Translations under genes and position numbers: made by a program
Shown here: positions 14,385 to 17,418 of the stretch, piece after piece
How the letters are laid out: each line of letters opens with the position of its first letter
Numbering within the stretch: the stretch's first letter is position 1
The notes under the pieces: model-generated
Databases searched by the model: none
Told to the model about the DNA's origin: nothing
The model's input: the letters and a program-made list of their open reading frames with translations, nothing else
Source: an uncultured Actinomycetes bacterium
GTDB lineage: Bacteria > Actinomycetota > Actinomycetes > Nanopelagicales > Nanopelagicaceae
Reading direction: 5' to 3'
DNA: 17,418 nt
NCBI GenBank assembly: GCA_903844585.1
Contig: CAIMUD010000066.1
Span: 1-17,418 of the forward strand

Positions 14385-14482
14385 TGCCTTCCGGCAAGTG
14401 ACCTGTTTCACCCCAGATAGCTGGCAAATGTTCTGATCTTTGGAGGTAACAAATAGGCCTTTAGGGGTATTTTCGGGAATAC
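14385..14482 (+). promoter_or_regulatory. Intergenic control region upstream of ctaE
   Basis: This is part of the 163-base gap between divergent genes. It contains a short hairpin TGCC-TTCC-GGCA (14385-14396), a Shine-Dalgarno-like GGAGG (14442-14446) with no ATG or GTG at working distance, and a perfect inverted repeat GTATT-N6-AATAC (14467-14482) ending 8 bases before the ctaE ATG. TATTTT at 14468-14473 could be a -10 element lying inside the inverted repeat. No regulator can be named. Confidence 0.35.
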
Positions 14483-14490
14483 TTGCCCGC

Positions 14491-15120
14491 ATGACCAGCA
14501 CCGGTATTGCCAGCCCGCACAAGATCACCCGACCAAACCTGGTCGCTGTGGGAACAATCGTTTGGCTCTCCAGCGAGCTAATGTTTTTCGCTGCACTCTT
14601 TGCAATGTACTTCACTACGCGCGCGGTTCAGGGTCCATCTATTTGGGCGCTATACACCGATGTTCTCAACATTAAATTCGCTGCAATAAATACAACTGTC
14701 CTAGTGCTTTCTTCTGTCACATGTCAGTTTGGCGTCTTCGCTGCAGAAAGATTTCAAGCAAAGCGCACCGGATCAATTTTCCAAATCAAATCTTGGGGAA
14801 TGCGCGAATGGTTTTCTCTGACTTTCCTAATGGGAGCTTTCTTTATTGCAGGTCAGATTTATGAATATGCATCACTGACTGTTGAAGGTCTAACGCTTTC
14901 ATCGGCTGCCTACGGTTCTGTGTTTTACATTGCGACTGGCTTTCACGGTCTACACGTGACAGGCGGACTTATCGCCTTCCTTATAGTTTTGGTTCGCGTC
15001 ACTAAAGCCCGTCGATTTACCCATCAACAAGCCACAACTGCAATTGTTGTTTCTTACTACTGGCACTTTGTTGACGTGGTTTGGATTGCACTCTTCTCAG
15101 CTATCTACTTGATTAAGTGA
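14491..15120 (+). CDS. ctaE: Cytochrome c oxidase subunit III (aa3-type)
   Basis: 209-residue integral membrane subunit of the terminal oxidase, five predicted helices. Sequence blocks typical of actinobacterial CtaE are [20 protein letters not shown] (14-33) with the conserved glutamate E29, [19 protein letters not shown] (142-160) and [14 protein letters not shown] (189-202). ATG 14491 gives an N-terminus like that of mycobacterial CtaE; an in-frame TTG at 14440 would add 17 unlikely residues. It is the first gene of ctaE-qcrC-qcrA-qcrB, the order known in Mycobacterium, consistent with a bcc-aa3 supercomplex. Subunits I and II are encoded elsewhere. Confidence 0.96.
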   Translation: MTSTGIASPHKITRPNLVAVGTIVWLSSELMFFAALFAMYFTTRAVQGPSIWALYTDVLNIKFAAINTTVLVLSSVTCQFGVFAAERFQAKRTGSIFQIKSWGMREWFSLTFLMGAFFIAGQIYEYASLTVEGLTLSSAAYGSVFYIATGFHGLHVTGGLIAFLIVLVRVTKARRFTHQQATTAIVVSYYWHFVDVVWIALFSAIYLIK

Positions 15121-15130
15121 AAGGAAAGAA

Positions 15131-15922
15131 GTGAAACGTCTTTCTCGTTTGCGCCGGCATAAAGCCGCAGGTCCATTGCTCCTGCTCTTTGCACTCTTTA
15201 CGATTGGCACAACTTTCCAAATAGCTGATGCAACAACTACTCCACCTCTAACTGCAGAAGCCCGAAGTGCGGCAATTGAAGAGGGTAAGCAAATTTTTCT
15301 CAAGGGCTGCTCTTCATGCCACGGGCTAAACGCTGAAGGTGGCGCAATAGCTCCATCACTTATAGGCGTTGGTGCTGCTTCTGTTGATTTCCAGGTTGGT
15401 ACAGGTCGCATGCCAATGGCAGATATGAGCACGCAAGCAATGCGCAAGAAGCCTGTCTATAACGAAGAACAAGTACACGCCCTTGCACTTTACGTCGCTT
15501 CTCTTGCACCAGGACCAGAAATTCCAGCAGAGAGCGTTCTAAATTACGAACGTGATGGAAGTGCAGCACAAGGTGGCGAACTTTTCCGTACTAACTGCGC
15601 AATGTGTCATAACTTTGCTGCACAAGGCGGGGCTCTAACCCAGGGTAAATATGCACCGACGCTTATGGGCGTTGAAGCAAAACACATTTATGAAGCGATG
15701 ATCACTGGCCCACAATCAATGCCAGTCTTTTCTGATAAAACTATTACTCCTGAAGAGAAGTTATCAATTATCAAATGGATTAAAGCTGCAGAAGCCGAAC
15801 CACAGTTGGGCGGTGCTTCCCTTGGACGCGTTGGTCCTGTAACTGAAGGCTTACTTGTATGGACACTTGGTCTCGGACTGCTCATTGGTGTTGCAGTCTG
15901 GCTGGCAACGAAGGCGAGATAG
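15131..15922 (+). CDS. qcrC: Dihaem cytochrome c subunit of the bcc complex
   Basis: 263-residue membrane-anchored cytochrome cc that passes electrons from the Rieske centre to the oxidase. Two haem c sites are visible: C60-SS-C63-H64 with Met94 or Met96 as likely ligand, and C156-AM-C159-H160 with Met197 as likely ligand. A hydrophobic N-terminal segment (13-33) exports the domain, and a C-terminal helix (about 239-258) anchors it. The GTG start is supported by AAGGA five bases upstream, 10 bases after ctaE. The dihaem form, which replaces a soluble cytochrome c, is typical of actinobacteria. Confidence 0.96.
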   Translation: MKRLSRLRRHKAAGPLLLLFALFTIGTTFQIADATTTPPLTAEARSAAIEEGKQIFLKGCSSCHGLNAEGGAIAPSLIGVGAASVDFQVGTGRMPMADMSTQAMRKKPVYNEEQVHALALYVASLAPGPEIPAESVLNYERDGSAAQGGELFRTNCAMCHNFAAQGGALTQGKYAPTLMGVEAKHIYEAMITGPQSMPVFSDKTITPEEKLSIIKWIKAAEAEPQLGGASLGRVGPVTEGLLVWTLGLGLLIGVAVWLATKAR

Positions 15923-15927
15923 TAAAT

Positions 15928-16920
15928 ATGTCTAATGAAATCGAAGCCATAAAAGATCCAGGACTTCCTGCACACGTTCATCGTGCTGCAGATACTGATC
16001 CAAAGGCTGCAAAAAAAGCAGAACGCCAAGTCGCAATTCTATTCTTGCTCTCGGCACTCGGAACAGTTCTACTTATTTATACTTTTTTCTTTATCTCCGA
16101 AGATACCTTCATCTACTTCCCAGTACTTGGAAACACAAACGCAGATCAACTTTTCCTGGGCCTTGGTCTTGCGGCGTCACTATTCTTTATCGGAATGGGC
16201 GCTATTCAATGGGCCCGAACTCTTATGCCCGATGAAGAAGTAATTGCCGAGCGCCATGAATTTCGTTCAGCCGATGAAGATCGCGCCGATTTTGTTGCGA
16301 CAGTAAAAGACCGAGCTGGGCAAGCAGGTCTTGGTCGGCGCTCACTAATCAAGCGCTCACTTGGACTCTCACTAGGACTAGTAGGAATTTCGCCACTTCT
16401 CTTACTTCGTGATCTTGGTCCGCTTCCGAAAGATGATTTAACAAAGACTTCTTGGAAAGCTGGCACTCGCCTAGTAACTGATCCAGGTGATCGGCCAATT
16501 CGAGCCGAAGATCTTGAAGTTGGAGCTGTCGCCCAAACGCTTCCAGAACTCATGTCTGGTGAGAAGCGCACGCTCAACAACATCGGCAAAGATGCAGTTC
16601 TATTAATTCGTCTGCGACCAGAGGAATTTAATTTGACGGACGAACGTCTTTCGTGGACGCATGAAGGAATCATCGCCTTCTCAAAGATTTGTTCACATAT
16701 GGGATGTGCTGTTGCACTTTACGAGCAGCAAACTAAACATCTTCTATGTCCATGCCACCAATCAACATTTGATGTAACTCGCGCAGCAAAAGTAATTTTC
16801 GGTCCCTCTGCCAGACCACTTCCTCAACTTGCAATTACCGTCGATGCTGAGGGTTACCTCATAGCAAAGGCGCCATTTAATGAACCTGTTGGACCTAGCT
16901 TCTGGGAGAGATCATCATGA
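15928..16920 (+). CDS. qcrA: Rieske iron-sulfur subunit of the bcc complex
   Basis: 330-residue protein. Three hydrophobic segments (about 35-56, 74-96 and 143-160) precede the Rieske domain. The third is preceded by twin arginines in [11 protein letters not shown] (136-146), consistent with Tat insertion of the cofactor domain. The [2Fe-2S] ligands are C255 and H257 (CSHMGC) and C274 and H277 (CPCH), with C260 and C276 placed for the usual disulfide. ATG 15928 follows the qcrC stop by 5 bases; an upstream in-frame start at 15859 lies inside qcrC and is rejected. The gene overlaps qcrB by four bases (ATGA). Confidence 0.96.
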   Translation: MSNEIEAIKDPGLPAHVHRAADTDPKAAKKAERQVAILFLLSALGTVLLIYTFFFISEDTFIYFPVLGNTNADQLFLGLGLAASLFFIGMGAIQWARTLMPDEEVIAERHEFRSADEDRADFVATVKDRAGQAGLGRRSLIKRSLGLSLGLVGISPLLLLRDLGPLPKDDLTKTSWKAGTRLVTDPGDRPIRAEDLEVGAVAQTLPELMSGEKRTLNNIGKDAVLLIRLRPEEFNLTDERLSWTHEGIIAFSKICSHMGCAVALYEQQTKHLLCPCHQSTFDVTRAAKVIFGPSARPLPQLAITVDAEGYLIAKAPFNEPVGPSFWERSS

Positions 16921-17418
16921 CAGCACGCGAGAGAATTGCCGGCAATGTAGCTTCTTACGTTGATGACCGTACTGGTGCAGCGAAATGGATGAAGAAGAAC
17001 CTCACTAAAGTCTTCCCCGACCACTGGTCATTCATGCTTGGTGAAATTGCGCTCTACTCATTTGTTATTTTGCTCTTATCGGGAACTTTTCTGACTTTCT
17101 GGTTTGACCCATCCCAACGCGAAGTTGTCTATGAAGGTGGCTATGCCCCACTTGAAGGTCTGAAGATGTCCGCGGCTTACGCATCAACTCTTCATATCTC
17201 TTTCGAAGTTCGCGGTGGACTCCTCATGCGTCAAATTCACCACTGGGCTGCTCTCATTTTCATGGCTGCAATCGTTGTGCATTTGCTTCGCGTTTATTTC
17301 ACTGGAGCATTTCGCAAGCCTCGTGAATTCAACTGGATCATCGGCGTCGGACTTTTAACTCTTGGAATTGTTGAAGGCTTCCTTGGATATTCACTCCCTG
17401 ATGATCTGCTTTCAGGAA
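16917..17418 (+). CDS. qcrB: Cytochrome b subunit of the bcc complex (partial, C-terminus outside window)
   Basis: The first 167 residues are visible of a family usually over 500. The ATG overlaps the qcrA stop (ATGA) and is preceded by GGGAGAG. Haem b ligands on helix B are H108 and H122, 14 residues apart, in [20 protein letters not shown]. The flanking [16 protein letters not shown] and [11 protein letters not shown] segments are highly conserved in actinobacterial QcrB. This is the menaquinol-oxidising core of the complex and the family targeted by drugs such as telacebec in Mycobacterium. Confidence 0.96.
   Translation, partial: MTARERIAGNVASYVDDRTGAAKWMKKNLTKVFPDHWSFMLGEIALYSFVILLLSGTFLTFWFDPSQREVVYEGGYAPLEGLKMSAAYASTLHISFEVRGGLLMRQIHHWAALIFMAAIVVHLLRVYFTGAFRKPREFNWIIGVGLLTLGIVEGFLGYSLPDDLLSG

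Noticed and set aside
14440..14490. ctaE starting at TTG 14440
   Set aside because: The GGAGG lies after that TTG instead of before it, and the extension does not resemble known CtaE N-termini.
15859..15927. Longer qcrA with 23 extra N-terminal codons
   Set aside because: The extension lies inside qcrC; the ATG at 15928 just after the qcrC stop gives the expected N-terminus.
16206..16673. Minus-strand open frame of 155 codons inside qcrA
   Set aside because: Antisense shadow of a well-supported gene; very rich in Arg and Ser with no family resemblance.

Overview
The window comes from an actinobacterium with moderate G+C and a very compact genome. The gene content and order point to the freshwater acI / Nanopelagicales type or a close relative; that taxonomic call is an inference. 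Two blocks follow gene orders known from Mycobacterium: (i) thrS - HIT hydrolase - pgsA - patA - pimA, the start of phosphatidylinositol mannoside (PIM) synthesis, and (ii) trpD facing ctaE-qcrC-qcrA-qcrB, the bcc part of the actinobacterial bcc-aa3 respiratory supercomplex. The window contains no mobile element, CRISPR array or phage gene.

Layout. Bases 1-7849 are almost all minus strand. From upstream to downstream they are pabB-pabC (4-aminobenzoate for folate), thrS, a HIT hydrolase, a nitroreductase, then pgsA-patA-pimA (pimA is cut by the window edge). One plus-strand gene at 2250-2834 interrupts this series. It encodes a degenerate single-domain relative of the elongation factor G GTPase domain that has lost its nucleotide-binding motifs. 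Bases 7850-8740 hold tRNA-Gly(GCC), tRNA-Cys(GCA), a stand-alone mannose-6-phosphate-isomerase-type cupin and tRNA-Val(GAC). The 3' end of tRNA-Val is tandemly duplicated. Bases 8740-12847 are plus strand: a nitronate monooxygenase-like flavoprotein with a four-cysteine C-terminal region, a LysE/RhtB exporter, and a translationally coupled pair made of a class I aldolase-like TIM barrel and a PfkB sugar kinase. Bases 12840-14327 are minus strand: a small receiver-like protein followed by trpD. Bases 14491-17418 are plus strand: ctaE, qcrC, qcrA and the start of qcrB.

How the genes fit together. PgsA makes phosphatidylinositol phosphate, PimA adds mannose from GDP-mannose and PatA acylates the mannose; the cupin may belong to mannose supply. 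PabB and PabC convert chorismate to 4-aminobenzoate, and TrpD draws on the same chorismate pool. Junctions are tight: ATGA, TAATG and TAAATG couplings within operons, and overlapping stop codons at both convergent pairs.

The most general regulatory observation is that seven genes that open transcription units, plus a five-codon upstream ORF, lack a Shine-Dalgarno sequence. Instead they carry a TANNNT -10-like hexamer ending exactly 6 or 7 bases before the ATG, which is the arrangement expected for leaderless mRNAs. The strongest candidates for new biology are the pseudo-GTPase with its interlocked divergent promoters, the aldolase-kinase pair of unknown substrate, and the tRNA-Val tail duplication. 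Most of the rest is ordinary housekeeping.
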